Origin: Agapanthus africanus
Taxonomy: Eukaryota > Streptophyta > Magnoliopsida > Asparagales > Amaryllidaceae
DNA length: 64,000 nucleotides
Assembly (NCBI GenBank): GCA_030015575.1
Contig: CM057337.1
Location: 374,937,582-375,001,581 of the forward strand
Direction: 5' to 3'
The notes below the pieces were generated by a model that saw only the letters and a program-made list of their open reading frames with translations, ran no database searches and had not been told where the DNA came from. Both the position numbers and the translations under genes were made by a program. Shown in pieces: positions 1-9,850 of this stretch; positions within the stretch are counted from its first letter, which is position 1; each line of letters starts with the position of its first letter.

Positions 1-106
1 TTCAAGTCAAAATGGCTAAATCATTTCATGCACTCATTTCTCACAAAAGAAACAAGCAAGTAAAAAGTCTTTGCCATGAAATGATAGCCATAGTCATCAT
101 GATGGT

Positions 107-275
107 CAACTAGTCAATCCTAGTCAACCGGTCAACAAAGTCAACAAGTCAACAAAAGTCAACAAGTCAACAACCATGTCACCACAATACTTAATTAATA
201 TAATTGTTAATCACATATCATATTCTTATTAGGGTTGAGCAAAAAGTCAATGGTCAACTGTCAACGGTCAACAAC
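107..275 (-). promoter_or_regulatory. W-box (TTGAC) cluster in E1 LTR
   Basis: Dense GTCAA words (TTGAC on the coding strand of E1) occur at 107-177 and again around 244-275, mostly as GTCAACAA units. TTGAC followed by C or T is the core of the WRKY-factor site. The same cluster is present at the matching place in the E9 LTR. The motif is seen; binding is inferred. Confidence 0.5.
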
Positions 276-329
276 CCTAATGAGAATCCTCTGCCTCTGT
301 CTCTCTCCGTCAACTGTGCATACACACCC

Positions 330-355
330 GCATCCGCGTTCCGAGGAACACGAAT
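330..355 (-). other. LTR hairpin, GTTCC/GGAAC stem (E1)
   Basis: GTTCC (338-342) pairs with GGAAC (345-349) and the stem extends outward with two mismatches. It is the E1 counterpart of the 11-bp inverted repeat in E2/E5 and the GCATCCG/CGGATGC stem in E8. Confidence 0.5.
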
Positions 356-1015
356 ACAAACTGGATAAATCCAATCCCAATACGTACACTACGAATCGGC
401 TTAAACCAAAGCCCGCTAGTGTAAACTGTCCGGACACTGTACGTGCACATGTTGGAGATAGTGCCCTCATAGTCAATTATTGGATCGCAGGTACGTGATT
501 GCAATGATTGCGGAGGACCTATACCGGTAGGACAGTCTTACTCGAGATGATAGTATGCTATCTGGTTTGCCTTTATCAGTTGTATGCATGTTCAGGTGAC
601 TGATTACATGTTCCACTTTGATAGAGCCCTTAGGATCTTGCTTTACTACCAACTGTATGATGGCGATCATATACGTGAGAGTTGGGTAGTTTATATGCAT
701 ATCCTTAATTGTGGTCCCTAGTCGTGGGAGTTTCGAGACAGGGCATCGATACTCCGGAGTAGACTAGTGTATACAGTCGAGACCCCGACGAGGGGCGGTG
801 GCCGGTCTCACAAGCCACTGGTGTCAGTTGGATCACCTAAGATGTATACAGGTGCTCATTGGGTTATGAGTACACCGGACATGACTCGCCGGGAATCTGC
901 TAGTTAGTACTATACCTATCGTCAGATAGCAGTTCCCTGGTGACATGTGTACAGGTTAGTTCATCGACCTGAGGTCGTCATTTGTCTCGTGTGAGTTCCC
1001 ACTGTGCTTTGATTT

Positions 1016-1055
1016 CTACCCTACCACGGCTCAAAGGAGTCGTGCAAACAGGTAG
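1016..1055 (+). other. LTR hairpin CTACC...CACGGCTC/GAGTCGTG...GGTAG
   Basis: CACGGCTC (1025-1032) pairs with GAGTCGTG (1037-1044) through one G-U pair, with loop AAAG, inside an outer CTACC/GGTAG pair. The stem is present in nearly every LTR copy; in E8 the loop is TACT while the stem is unchanged. Confidence 0.5.
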
Positions 1056-1561
1056 CTTTTGGGTACAGTCCCGAGCCATATGGAGGCACGTGAGCGGATC
1101 GGCAGGGGATTCGTCTCTCCCGGTATTGGGGGCGAGGTCGTGCTGTGTCTAGGAGAGCCATTACACAAAGTCCATGGCCATGGCAGGAGATTTACTAGTA
1201 GGTACTCCAGTAGTATCTCAGGGTGTTATTGGGCTACACTCCGACACGACTTATACTGCTATTGGGGGTCTGACGTTACTAGCCCCCTAGGCGGATATGC
1301 GATACTCATTGACGAACGGACCGGACTGTATATACATTGTCACTGTTAGGCTCAGTAGGGTTTCTGGATGAGTTCGCTCATCAGCCTCCCTTGAGGTCAG
1401 TCCATGGGCAACCGTTACGCATAGCTAGTGCCGCTGACGGTTTGTGGTTAAACCCACTGCCTGGGTACTGACGAGTCATTAGAGTCCCCCACAGACAGTT
1501 TCCCAAGTTCGGGCGAAACGTTGTAGAGGCCGTATGGTTTTATGGAAGGGTTCGGAAAATG

Positions 1562-1581
1562 CACGTGCGTTTACGCACGTG
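1562..1581 (+). promoter_or_regulatory. G-box palindrome in E2 U3
   Basis: CACGTGCGT, TT, ACGCACGTG: perfect 9-bp arms with CACGTG (the bZIP/bHLH G-box) at each side. E4 has the same design with TACGTGCGT arms. The 3' LTR copy of E2 has one changed base in the left arm. About 430 bp upstream of the TATA-like box. Confidence 0.55.
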
Positions 1582-1607
1582 TTATTTTTCGGGCAGATGA
1601 TACTGGT

Positions 1608-1625
1608 CGGCTTTGGTTTAAGCCG
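1608..1625 (+). other. LTR hairpin with TGGTTT hexaloop
   Basis: CGGCTT / TGGTTT / AAGCCG. The loop is constant across the elements while the stem varies; E3 has GGCTC/GAGCC in place of GGCTT/AAGCC, a compensatory change. Confidence 0.5.
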
Positions 1626-1670
1626 GATCCGAGTATTATATTGAGTAGATATAATATCTTTGTCTCAGTT

Positions 1671-1699
1671 GCATTTGTATTCGGTCGTAATACAAATGC
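1671..1699 (+). other. 11-bp inverted repeat hairpin in E2 LTR
   Basis: GCATTTGTATT (1671-1681) and AATACAAATGC (1689-1699) are perfect complements around a 7-nt loop CGGTCGT. E5 keeps the same stem with an 8-nt loop. Confidence 0.6.
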
Positions 1700-1845
1700 G
1701 GGTATATTTATACAGTTTCGGGGTTGTCCTGAAATTCGTTTCAGGATCACTTTTGGAAGTTGCCAGTTTCCAGTTTTCTATCAGCCGTCTTTTAACATTT
1801 GGTTAAAGACGGATTTATCTTTTCTTGGATGAGAGTGAGTCTTGC

Positions 1846-1873
1846 TTCTAGAAGGTTCTAGATGGTTCTAGAA
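1846..1873 (+). promoter_or_regulatory. Heat-shock element array, E2 5' LTR
   Basis: Three TTCTAGAA units at exact 10-bp spacing give alternating TTC and GAA every 5 bp, the binding pattern of heat-shock factor trimers. The middle unit has one mismatch here (TTCTAGAT); the 3' LTR copy at 39450 is perfect. It ends about 135 bp before the TATA-like box, a promoter-like distance. Confidence 0.7.
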
Positions 1874-2007
1874 ATTGGTGACAAGGTTAATGACTCATGC
1901 TTTGATTTCAATGAGGTTTTGTTTTCCTTAAGATATTTTATTTTGTGTTCACACATGATATTTGCTTAAGGTTACTCTCCCCTCTCCTACACTCACCTCC
2001 CTCCACC

Positions 2008-2014
2008 TATATAT
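2008..2014 (+). promoter_or_regulatory. TATA-like box of E2 5' LTR
   Basis: TATATAT in a pyrimidine-rich setting, downstream of the heat-shock array and before a CT-rich tract. Likely Pol II promoter of the element; inferred from position only. Confidence 0.5.
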
Positions 2015-2489
2015 GGCCGGCCCCTCCTCTCTCTCTCACTTACTTGAGTTTTCACTTGCAAAAGATTATGATAGTATTTGGGGTGCATGGAATTTCACAA
2101 CTCATTTCATTCCATCACCCGATTCGAGTGGCAACTTCATTAACCGATCGTCCACGGCTTTGGACGAAGTGAGACAAAGTCATCTACTCATTCTCTACAT
2201 CAATCTTGGTCGTTTCTTTTAGCAAACTTGACGACCGAGTTGCCTCGAGTCAGAGGCGGGAGCCCGTTTAAAGAATCAGTGATGTGGTGCTACCTGGACG
2301 AGCAGATCGGAGATCGAAGAGATCGGAGCAGCCGCAACGGAGCGTGGGATGATGGTTAAAGAACGAAGGACTCGGATCGTTCGGTATAACCTTTCTACAC
2401 TCTTTACAGTTTCTTAGTTTAGCAATAATGGAAGATCCGGGTTAAAGTATACGATAGCGCCAGTTAAAAAGTTTTTGTTCCGCATTTGG

Positions 2490-2501
2490 CGTCTGTAGAC
2501 G
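2490..2501 (+). other. U5 terminal hairpin, E2
   Basis: CGTC / TGTA / GACG, about 25 nt before the LTR end. E5 has a longer version, GGCCGTC/GACGGCC. E3, E4, E8 and E9 have a different stem, CCCCN/NGGGG, at the corresponding place. Confidence 0.5.
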
Positions 2502-2526
2502 GCCGGGGCACTAGCGTAGACTTACA

Positions 2527-2696
2527 GTGGTATCAGAGCCTAACCATTTTGCTATACTAACTTGTGCTAACGCGTTTAAAACATCAATCGAACCGGAAAT
2601 CAAAAATCGCAATTTTTCAGCTTGACAGTTTCTGTTGATTTTAAATGGTGTCCTAAAAATATTTCACACATCTCAAAAAACTGTGCAGGGTTTTAT
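2527..2696 (+). other. E2 leader, first part (before E3 insertion)
   Basis: 170 nt of untranslated leader. The last five bases, TTTAT (2692-2696), are the E3 target duplication. The leader resumes at 12842. Confidence 0.85.
2528..2540 (+). promoter_or_regulatory. E2 primer-binding site
   Basis: TGGTATCAGAGCC, complementary to the 3' end of plant initiator-Met tRNA, one base after the LTR end. It primes minus-strand DNA synthesis. Confidence 0.9.
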
Positions 2697-2715
2697 TGTA
2701 AGTCCATATTGCGAC

Positions 2716-2732
2716 CCCCGGTACTTACGGGG
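2716..2732 (-). other. U5 terminal hairpin, E3
   Basis: CCCCG / 7-nt loop / CGGGG, about 20 nt from the LTR end. In element orientation the loop is TAAGTAC. E4 has the same loop with CCCCA/TGGGG, a compensatory pair change. The second copy is at 10778-10794. Confidence 0.55.
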
Positions 2733-3320
2733 AGGCGGAAACGGTATAAAAAACGAATTTTTATCGCAAGAGGCAACATGGACTAAACTGTGTCGGGATC
2801 GTTGTCTAAACTAAAACTAGTTAACAAGCTAAAGAGAGTTAGCTACTATGGAAGATGGTTATACCTAAACTTGAACTCCTTCTTCTTCAAACCTTGTAGA
2901 GGTTGATGGTTCTCTTTTCGTCGCCTTCTCCCGTCGAAGATGGATCCACCTCGAAGGTTCGACTTTGGGCTCTTCCTCGATCTTTGAGTGAACTAGGGTT
3001 TCCGGCTTGCTAAACCTTCATCCTAGAATGAGTAGAGAGTGATTAGGGTTTGCTTTTCTATCTAAAGAGAATGATTCTCAACACATGAGAAGGTTTCTCT
3101 TTTCAAGAGGAAGAAGAAGATGAAATGAGGAGAGAGAGTGAGAATGATAGAATGAGCTCAATAATTCATTTCTTGCAACCATATTGCAAAAGAAATGATT
3201 TATCTAAATGATAATAATTGAAATAAGAATAGTTGATGGTTATTTTGGAATGACCACTATCATACCTCTTTTAATGAAGTGTAAGCATGAATCAAGGAAG
3301 ACTTTCAAGGCATAAAAAGT

Positions 3321-3364
3321 GGTCAATGGTCAACAAGTCAACCAAGGTCAACAAGTCAACAAGA
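3321..3364 (-). promoter_or_regulatory. W-box cluster in E3 LTR
   Basis: Five or more GTCAA words (TTGAC on the element strand) in about 45 bp. The second copy is at about 11383-11426, with one base changed. WRKY-type site by motif only. Confidence 0.45.
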
Positions 3365-3531
3365 AAAACAACCATAACATAATTCTTATTTAATTACTAT
3401 TATTAATAGATAATATACAAATCCATTAGGGTTTGGAAAATGATAACTGTCAACTGTGCATACGCACCCGATCCGAAACCCTAATGAAAAACCTCATTCT
3501 CCGCCTCAAGCAACTGTGCATACACACCTGC

Positions 3532-3555
3532 ATTCTCGTTCCGAGGAACAAGAAT
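3532..3555 (-). other. LTR hairpin, E3
   Basis: ATTCT-C-GTTCC pairs with GGAAC-A-AGAAT around a 2-nt loop with one mismatch. Positional match to the inverted repeats in E2, E5, E8 and E9. Confidence 0.5.
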
Positions 3556-4774
3556 ACCAAGATATAAAAGCAACCCCCAAAACATATACCAGTATCTGGC
3601 TCAAACCAGAGCCTGCCAGTATAATCCGTCCGGACTCCAAACGTGCACAAGTGCGCGGATGAGAACGAACCCTGTCGCAAAACCATGCGACCTCTACTCT
3701 GTTTTGCCCAGAGGCGAATACCCTCTGTGTGGGACTCTAAAGACTCGACACTACGCTGGCAGTGGGTTTAACCACAGACCGCAAGCGGCACTAGCTGTGC
3801 GTAACGGTCCCCAGGTAGATGCCGACAAGAAGGCTGACGAGGTGAAACCCCATCTGAACTCCTACTGAGTCTGAATATGACATTCTCCGTACAGTCCGGT
3901 CTGTTCTTCTGATACATCGCATGGCGGGCCTAGGGGGCGGTAAAACGTCAGTCCCCCAATAGCGGTACAAGTCGTGTCGGAGTGAAGCCCAAAACACCCT
4001 GAGATAACACTGGAAACCTAGCAGTATATCTCGCTTGCCCTGGCCAGGGACTACTCGTGTAATGGCTCTCCTAGACACAGCGCGATGTCAACCCCCAATA
4101 CCGGGAGAGACGAATCCTGTCTAACCGTCACTGCCTCCAAGTGCTTCGGGACTGCACCCAACCATCACCTGTTTGCACGACTCCTTTGAGCCGTGGTAGG
4201 GTAGTGATCAAAGTGCAGTGGGAACACACTCGAGGCGAAGTGTCAGTGTCAAGTCAGCGGACTAAGCTGTACTCATGTCACCTGGGAACTGATAACTGAC
4301 GATAGGTATAATACCAACCTGTCAGTTCCCGACGAGTCCTGTCCAGTGTACTCGTAACCCAACGAGCACCCGTATACTATCTCCAGTACGACGTACTGAT
4401 GGCTGTGGGACAGACCATCTCCCACACTGGGATGAGAAGCGCATACGCTAGTCTACTCCGGAGTATCGATGCCCTGTCTCGATAGTCCTACGACTAGGGA
4501 CCTGTATAAGGATGTGCCTATAAATTACCCAGCCCCCACTAGTGTGACTGCCATCACAACGCTGGTAATCAAGCAAAGATCCTAAGGGCTCCACTAATGC
4601 GTATAAGTGATATACTGAAATAAACACAAGTACACATTGAAGTAGAAACAAACCAAGTAGCATACTACTATATTGAGCAAGATTGTTTATACAAGGTGAA
4701 TATCCCAAGCTTCCATCAAGTAATATACAAACTAGTATGATACAGTAATGGCCTCTAGGGCATATACACTAACA

Positions 4775-4785
4775 ATCTCCCACTT
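4775..4785 (-). promoter_or_regulatory. E3 polypurine tract
   Basis: AAGTGGGAGAT on the minus strand, abutting the 3' LTR; primer for plus-strand DNA. Identical in E2, E4, E5, E6 and E9. Confidence 0.9.
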
Positions 4786-4788
4786 GCA

Positions 4789-7700
4789 CTAAGGCCATGT
4801 ACTGGCGTATCGAAGACCTATCATCTCGATCAGCCGCTCGAACTGAGTCTGGGGTAGGGCCTTGGTGAATGGATCTGCAGTGTTCTCTTCTGAAGCAACC
4901 CTCCGAACCTCGATCTCCTTGCGATCCACGATCTCCCTGATCAGGTGATACCGCCTCAAGATGTGCCTGGATCTCTGATGGGACCTGGGTTCCTTTGCTA
5001 AAGCTATAGCCCCGTTGTTGTCGCAATACAGAGGTACTGGGTCAACAATGGACGGAACCACCTGAAGTTCTTTTAAGAACTTCCTTATCCAGACAGCTTC
5101 TTTTGCGGCATCAGATGCAGCGATGTATTCCGCTTCCATAGTCGAGTCTGCAACGGTTTCCTGTTTGGAACTCTTCCAACACACCGCCCCTCCGTTGAGG
5201 GTAAAGACAAAACCCGACATGGACTTGGAATCATCCTTGTCACTCTGGAAGCTGGAGTCAGCAAAGGCCTCAATCTGGAGGTCTTTTCCGCCATACACCA
5301 AGAACATCTCCTTAGTCCTCCTCAGGTACTTGAGAATGTTCTTTACCGCTATCCAATGTTTCTCCCCAGGGTTAGACTGATACCGGCTTACCACACTCAG
5401 TGCATAAGCTACATCCGGTCTGGTACACAACATCGCATACATTATAGAGCCTACCGCAGAAGCGTAGGGTATAATAGACATGCGATCCCTCTCCAAATCA
5501 GTCTTGGGAGACATCTCTTTAGAAAGGGTGATCCCGTGACAAGCCGGTAGGTTACCGCGCTTGGAATCTTCCATACTGAATCTTTTCAGTACGGTGTCGA
5601 TGTACCTGGACTGTGAAAGTCCTAATATCCTCTTGGATCTATCACGATGGATCCGGATCCCCAGGATGTAAGAGGCATCACCCAGGTCTTTCATGGAGAA
5701 CCTGTGTGACAAGAAACCCTTGACAGATTGTAGCATAGGAATGTCATTTCCTATTAAGAGAATGTCATCCACGTATAAAACAAGGAATACCACAGTTCTC
5801 GCTACAAATCTACTATAGATGCACGGTTCATCTGGATTTTTGATAAAGTCAAATTCCTTGACTGTCTCATCAAAACAGATGTTCCAACTCCGCGATGCCT
5901 GCTTTAGTCCATAGATGGACTTAAGCAACTTGCACACCTTTCCGCTGCTCCCACTCTGAATGAAACCCTCTGGCTGATCCATATAGACACACTCCTCTAA
6001 ATTTCCATTTAGAAAAGCGGTCTTTACGTCCATCTGCCAAATCTCATAATCGTGGAAGGCAGCAATGGCAAGAAGGATCCGAATGGATTTCAGCATAGCC
6101 ACTGGAGAAAAGGTTTCGTCGTAGTCCAAGCCAGGTCTTTGACGGAAACCCTTTGCTACAAGTCTAGCTTTATAGGTCTCAACCTGTCCATCTACACCAA
6201 TCTTCCTTTTGAAGATCCACTTGCATCCTACGGGTTTTACCCCGTCTGGAGCAATGTCCAACGTCCATACTTTGTTGGTGTACATGGACTCCATTTCGGT
6301 CCGCATTGCATCCAGCCATTTTACCGAGTCAATGCTCTGAACGGCCTGCTGGAAGCTAGTAGGCTCATCATAGTCTATGATGCAATCCTCTCTATCCCCG
6401 TCTATGAGAAAACCGTAGTATCTCTCGGGCGGATGAGACTGCCTACTACTTCTGCGGAGCGGCATAGGAATGTCCTGTTCATTTGAACCTTCTGGTTCCA
6501 CTAAGCTTTCAGTAATAGTCCGTGGTTCTGGAATTTCCTCCAGTTCTACTGTGCTCCCACTTATCTGGTTTTCCAAAAACTCAGTTTCCAAGAAGTAGGC
6601 ATGACGAGAAACAAGGACTTTTTGTTCCTCTTCACAGTAGAAGAAATATCCCTTGGAGTTCTTTGGATATCCCACGAACTTACACTGTACTGAACGCGCC
6701 TCGAGCTTGTCCGCATGCTGCTTTTTAACAAAAGCTGGACATCCCCAAGTCTTGATGTGACTGAGATGGGGTCTCTTCCCACACCACATCTCATATGGTG
6801 TAGTAGGCACAGTCTTAGTAGGAACTCGGTTTAAAAGGTACGCAGCTGATTCTAGTGCATACCCCCAGAATGATCGCGGTAACTCAGCGTTACTCATCAT
6901 GGACCGTACCATATCCAATAGGGTCCGGTTCCGTCTCTCCGATACACCGTTATGTTGCGGGGTGTATGGAGGAGTAAGCTGAGAGAGAATCCCATTCTCT
7001 TTTAAATAATTCAGGAACTCGGCACTTAAGTATTCTCCACCTCGATCCGATCTTAGAATCTTGATACTTTTGCCGGTCTGTTTTTCTACTTCATTCTTAA
7101 ATTCCTGGAATTTTTCAAAAGCTTCGGACTTATGTTTCATTAAGAAGACATAACCGTATCTTGAAAAATCATCCGTAAAAGTAATGAAGTAAGAATAACC
7201 GCTTCGCGCATGTGTAGACATTGGACCGCACACGTCGCTGTGTACGAGTCCCAAGAGCTCGCTCGCTCTTACTCCGTGTCCAGTGAACGGAGTCTTTGTC
7301 ATCTTTCCTTTGAGACAGGATTGACAAGTGGCATATGATTGATATTCGAACGGATCCAAATATCCTTCTGTATGTAACTTAGTCAACCTTCTCTCATTGA
7401 TGTGACCCAGTCTACAATGCCATAAGAAAGTCTGATTAATATCTGGTGACTTTCTTTTGTGTGTATTCTGGACATTGAAAATCTGTGGTTGGTTTAATAC
7501 GTATATACCATTGCTCAATGTACCTGACCCAATCAGAACTTGATTAAGGTGAATGTTAACAACATTACTTACAAACGCAAATTCATAACCTTCTTTAGAA
7601 ACCAAAGATACAGAAATGATATTACAAGTTGCGTTGGGTACAAAAAAGCAATTACGCAAAACCAAAACATGTCCATCTGACATTCCTAGGTGATAGTCCC

Positions 7701-8739
7701 CCACGGCTTTAGCATCCATGCTAGCTCCGTTCGCAACTCTGAGGGTCATGTCACCTTCCTTCAAAAACCTACGGTTTCTCAACGCCTGCAAAGAATTACA
7801 GATATGAGATCCTGATCCGGTATCCAATACCCAGGAAGTAGAGTTTATAGAAAGACAGTTTTCAATAACATACACACCTGAAGCTGAAGCCGCAACCTGC
7901 TTCAGTTCCTGTGTCCTGGCTTTCCAAGCCCTGCAATCTTTCTTCCAGTGTCCACTCTTGTGACAATAGAAGCATTCCTCTTTACCAACAAGCTTCCCCG
8001 CTATCTTTGTTGCCTTTTCCTTTCCCTTCGCACCCACTTTACTAACACCGCCCCTTGGTTTGGCGGGGGCTTTCCTCTTCTTTCCCTTGGCTTTCGCCTT
8101 GGACCTAGAAGAAGAAGATCCTCCTACAAACAAAGTGGATGTATCCCTACCCTTCTGTAGGGTGCCCTCTGCGCTCCTCAGCAGGTTGAGGAGTTCTGAA
8201 AGTTCAACTTCCTTTTCTTGCAAGTTGAAATTCAGTATGAACTGGGCGTAAGTGGATGGAAGGGACTGGAGAATTATATCTGTGTAGAGTTCACTATCCA
8301 ACGTGGTCCCAAGTTCCGCGAGCTCCTCAGTGTAGCCAATCATCTTAAGCACGTGGTCCGCTACCGATGATCCGACGGCCAACTTAGTCGAAAATAACTT
8401 CTTCGACACTTCGTATCTTGCGATACGAGACTGCTCTCCATACAGTTCTTTTGTATGAAGAAATATGGATTCCAAATCCATATTCTCGTGCCTCCTCTGA
8501 TGGTCATTGTCCATCGAGGCAAGTACGAGGCATCTGGCCTTCGCGCTGTCAATCTCCCAAGTCTTACAGATTTCCTTATCCGCGACGCTGGAGGTGGGAC
8601 CTGGGACGGGGGGAGCTTTGCTGGTAAGAAGATACCCCAGCTTGTCGTAAGAGATTGCCAATTTGACATTCCTGAGCCAATCTTTGTAGTTTGGCCCTGT
8701 CAATATGTTTTTATCTAGAAGTAACTTAAGTCCAGTCAT
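4789..8739 (-). CDS. E3 Gag-Pol polyprotein (Copia)
   Basis: A single open frame encoding capsid, protease, integrase, reverse transcriptase and RNase H. I chose the ATG at 8739 (MTGLKLLL, 1316 aa) because it is shared with E4. The in-frame ATG at 8775 (1328 aa) lies upstream of a likely splice acceptor. Using 1328-aa numbering: Gag to about 250; zinc knuckle Cys268, Cys271, His276, Cys281; protease DTGSG at 318; integrase HHCC His453, His458, Cys484, Cys487, then Asp514, Asp577, Glu613 (DD35E spacing); RT Asp916 and YVDD at 1001-1004; RNase H about 1170-1315 with ADSSF, EAEY and CDNNGA. PR-INT-RT-RH order defines Copia. The stop lies just before the purine tract. No breaks seen. Confidence 0.95.
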   Translation of the reverse strand: MTGLKLLLDKNILTGPNYKDWLRNVKLAISYDKLGYLLTSKAPPVPGPTSSVADKEICKTWEIDSAKARCLVLASMDNDHQRRHENMDLESIFLHTKELYGEQSRIARYEVSKKLFSTKLAVGSSVADHVLKMIGYTEELAELGTTLDSELYTDIILQSLPSTYAQFILNFNLQEKEVELSELLNLLRSAEGTLQKGRDTSTLFVGGSSSSRSKAKAKGKKRKAPAKPRGGVSKVGAKGKEKATKIAGKLVGKEECFYCHKSGHWKKDCRAWKARTQELKQVAASASGVYVIENCLSINSTSWVLDTGSGSHICNSLQALRNRRFLKEGDMTLRVANGASMDAKAVGDYHLGMSDGHVLVLRNCFFVPNATCNIISVSLVSKEGYEFAFVSNVVNIHLNQVLIGSGTLSNGIYVLNQPQIFNVQNTHKRKSPDINQTFLWHCRLGHINERRLTKLHTEGYLDPFEYQSYATCQSCLKGKMTKTPFTGHGVRASELLGLVHSDVCGPMSTHARSGYSYFITFTDDFSRYGYVFLMKHKSEAFEKFQEFKNEVEKQTGKSIKILRSDRGGEYLSAEFLNYLKENGILSQLTPPYTPQHNGVSERRNRTLLDMVRSMMSNAELPRSFWGYALESAAYLLNRVPTKTVPTTPYEMWCGKRPHLSHIKTWGCPAFVKKQHADKLEARSVQCKFVGYPKNSKGYFFYCEEEQKVLVSRHAYFLETEFLENQISGSTVELEEIPEPRTITESLVEPEGSNEQDIPMPLRRSSRQSHPPERYYGFLIDGDREDCIIDYDEPTSFQQAVQSIDSVKWLDAMRTEMESMYTNKVWTLDIAPDGVKPVGCKWIFKRKIGVDGQVETYKARLVAKGFRQRPGLDYDETFSPVAMLKSIRILLAIAAFHDYEIWQMDVKTAFLNGNLEECVYMDQPEGFIQSGSSGKVCKLLKSIYGLKQASRSWNICFDETVKEFDFIKNPDEPCIYSRFVARTVVFLVLYVDDILLIGNDIPMLQSVKGFLSHRFSMKDLGDASYILGIRIHRDRSKRILGLSQSRYIDTVLKRFSMEDSKRGNLPACHGITLSKEMSPKTDLERDRMSIIPYASAVGSIMYAMLCTRPDVAYALSVVSRYQSNPGEKHWIAVKNILKYLRRTKEMFLVYGGKDLQIEAFADSSFQSDKDDSKSMSGFVFTLNGGAVCWKSSKQETVADSTMEAEYIAASDAAKEAVWIRKFLKELQVVPSIVDPVPLYCDNNGAIALAKEPRSHQRSRHILRRYHLIREIVDRKEIEVRRVASEENTADPFTKALPQTQFERLIEMIGLRYASTWP

Positions 8740-8752
8740 TTCGATTTGGTCG

Positions 8753-8776
8753 CTGCAGGGGGAGAGAAGAAACACT
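8753..8776 (-). other. Candidate 3' splice site before E3 gag
   Basis: On the minus strand a C/T-rich tract ends in CTGCAG followed by CGACC, 14 nt before the ATG. The same tract-CAG-CGACC arrangement stands before the gag position of E2, E4, E5 and E6. Confidence 0.45.
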
Positions 8777-9240
8777 TAGCACGATGCTCTTGCAAGTTTA
8801 GAATGGTTTTTAATTTGTCTAAACAGGATGGCTCCCACTGTCTCTCGAATCCCTCCTCAAACCACAAAGGAAGAATTAGCCGGGATCAATCCCACCGTAC
8901 AATACTTGCTTAACCGTTCAGCCAGGCCAGTGTCGGTACTTCGAGGGAGGTTTTCCAACGCTTTTGCGAAGTTCCTTAATTTAAGAACCTCTTTTCCCTG
9001 GGGGCGTAGCCCCGCTAACACCTTTCTGGCACCTACTAGGTTTATAGCATTGATCGTTTAGTGAGAAATTTCCCGAGGAGTAGCATATACTCACAGTAGG
9101 ATCGGGATCCAAATATCATCGCGTGACGAAAATGAAGGAATCCTACCATAATCATCACACTCCAAATGGTATGCAAATCTAGCAAGTTTCAGTACTTATG
9201 AAACTCCCGATATGGATTTTTGCCCCATGCTCTTATGACC

Positions 9241-9435
9241 TTGACTTTGGCCAACAAATCATAAGTCACATGTCATGTTCTTCCCGTCGTTATCCAGGTT
9301 AATTTGAATCCACCCGTACATACCCTTGACTTTGGCCAACAAGGCAGTACGACTGTTCCAAATCAACGCATCTATCTATGCTGCACATGAATATCCAATA
9401 GCTACCAATCACTATGCCTTGACTTTGGCCAACAA
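9241..9435 (-). repeat. E3 triple hairpin repeat, loop CAAA
   Basis: Three identical 17-nt copies at 9241-9257, 9326-9342 and 9419-9435. Element orientation: TTGTTGGCCAAAGTCAA, where TTGGC and GTCAA can pair (one G-U) around CAAA. Spacing is 85 and 93 nt. Confidence 0.75.
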
Positions 9436-9752
9436 ACACAGCTTGAATACTATTGACTATTTATGTGAAACGACGGAGGGCTACGAATGGTTTTGGCGAA
9501 ACCGTGAACGTAGTGAACTTGATATAATCGATGGAACGAGATAGCTTTTAGAAGGAGTGGCTCAAGCTCCGCATTTAAAAGTTAGTTTTGAAAAGAACCG
9601 AGTGGTTTTTCGAAAGTGTTCCATCGACTTAAACTTGGTTTATTATCTTGCATTAGTTCTTTTAATGCGTGATATTCTTGCATTAGTTCTTTTAATGCGT
9701 CCCATCATTTAATTCCTACCATTGCAGAAAACAACCAAAATATGACGTACGC

Positions 9753-9850
9753 TTATGCCATTCGCATTCGCCACGGGGTCCCGTCATCACTCGTTAGGTT
9801 ACTTAACTAACGACAGAGCGGGGGCTGGGCTAGCGCGGCTGTAAAACATA
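9753..9850 (-). other. Conserved leader block, E3
   Basis: Contains GCTAGCCCAGCCCCCGC, CTGTCGTTAGTTAAG, TAACCTAACG and GCGAATGCGAATGGCATA-like words shared by all seven visible leaders. Confidence 0.65.

Larger units (their letters stand above)
450..2526 (+). repeat. E2 5' LTR
   Basis: 2077 bp, TG...CA ends (TGTTGGAGATAG to CTTACA). A TATA-like TATATAT lies at 2008-2014, so U3 is about 1.55 kb and R plus U5 about 0.5 kb. The first kilobase is shared in outline with all other elements here. The PBS follows one base after the end. Confidence 0.93.
2697..4774 (-). repeat. E3 3' LTR
   Basis: 2078 bp; minus-strand ends TGTTAGTG and CTTACA. Adjacent to the purine tract at 4775-4785. Confidence 0.95.

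Noticed and set aside
1..449. Reading the window start as a separate element from 40136-41109
   Set aside because: The ends join at the E2 target duplication exactly as in the uninterrupted E9 LTR, so both belong to E1.
235..498. Short frames in LTRs and leaders (for example 235-498, 1059-1349, 3659-3868, 26200-27700 pieces)
   Set aside because: They occur on both strands within LTRs, recur only because LTRs recur, and show no motif or codon constraint.
8739..8775. Upstream ATG at 8775 as the E3 start (also 19991 in E4)
   Set aside because: The two upstream extensions are unlike each other and overlap the pyrimidine tract; the shared start MTGLKLLL follows the CAG.
9241..9435. Regularly spaced 17-nt identical repeats resembling a CRISPR array
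   Set aside because: Only three copies, 85-93 nt apart, in a plant retrotransposon leader with the same layout in six relatives; no cas genes.
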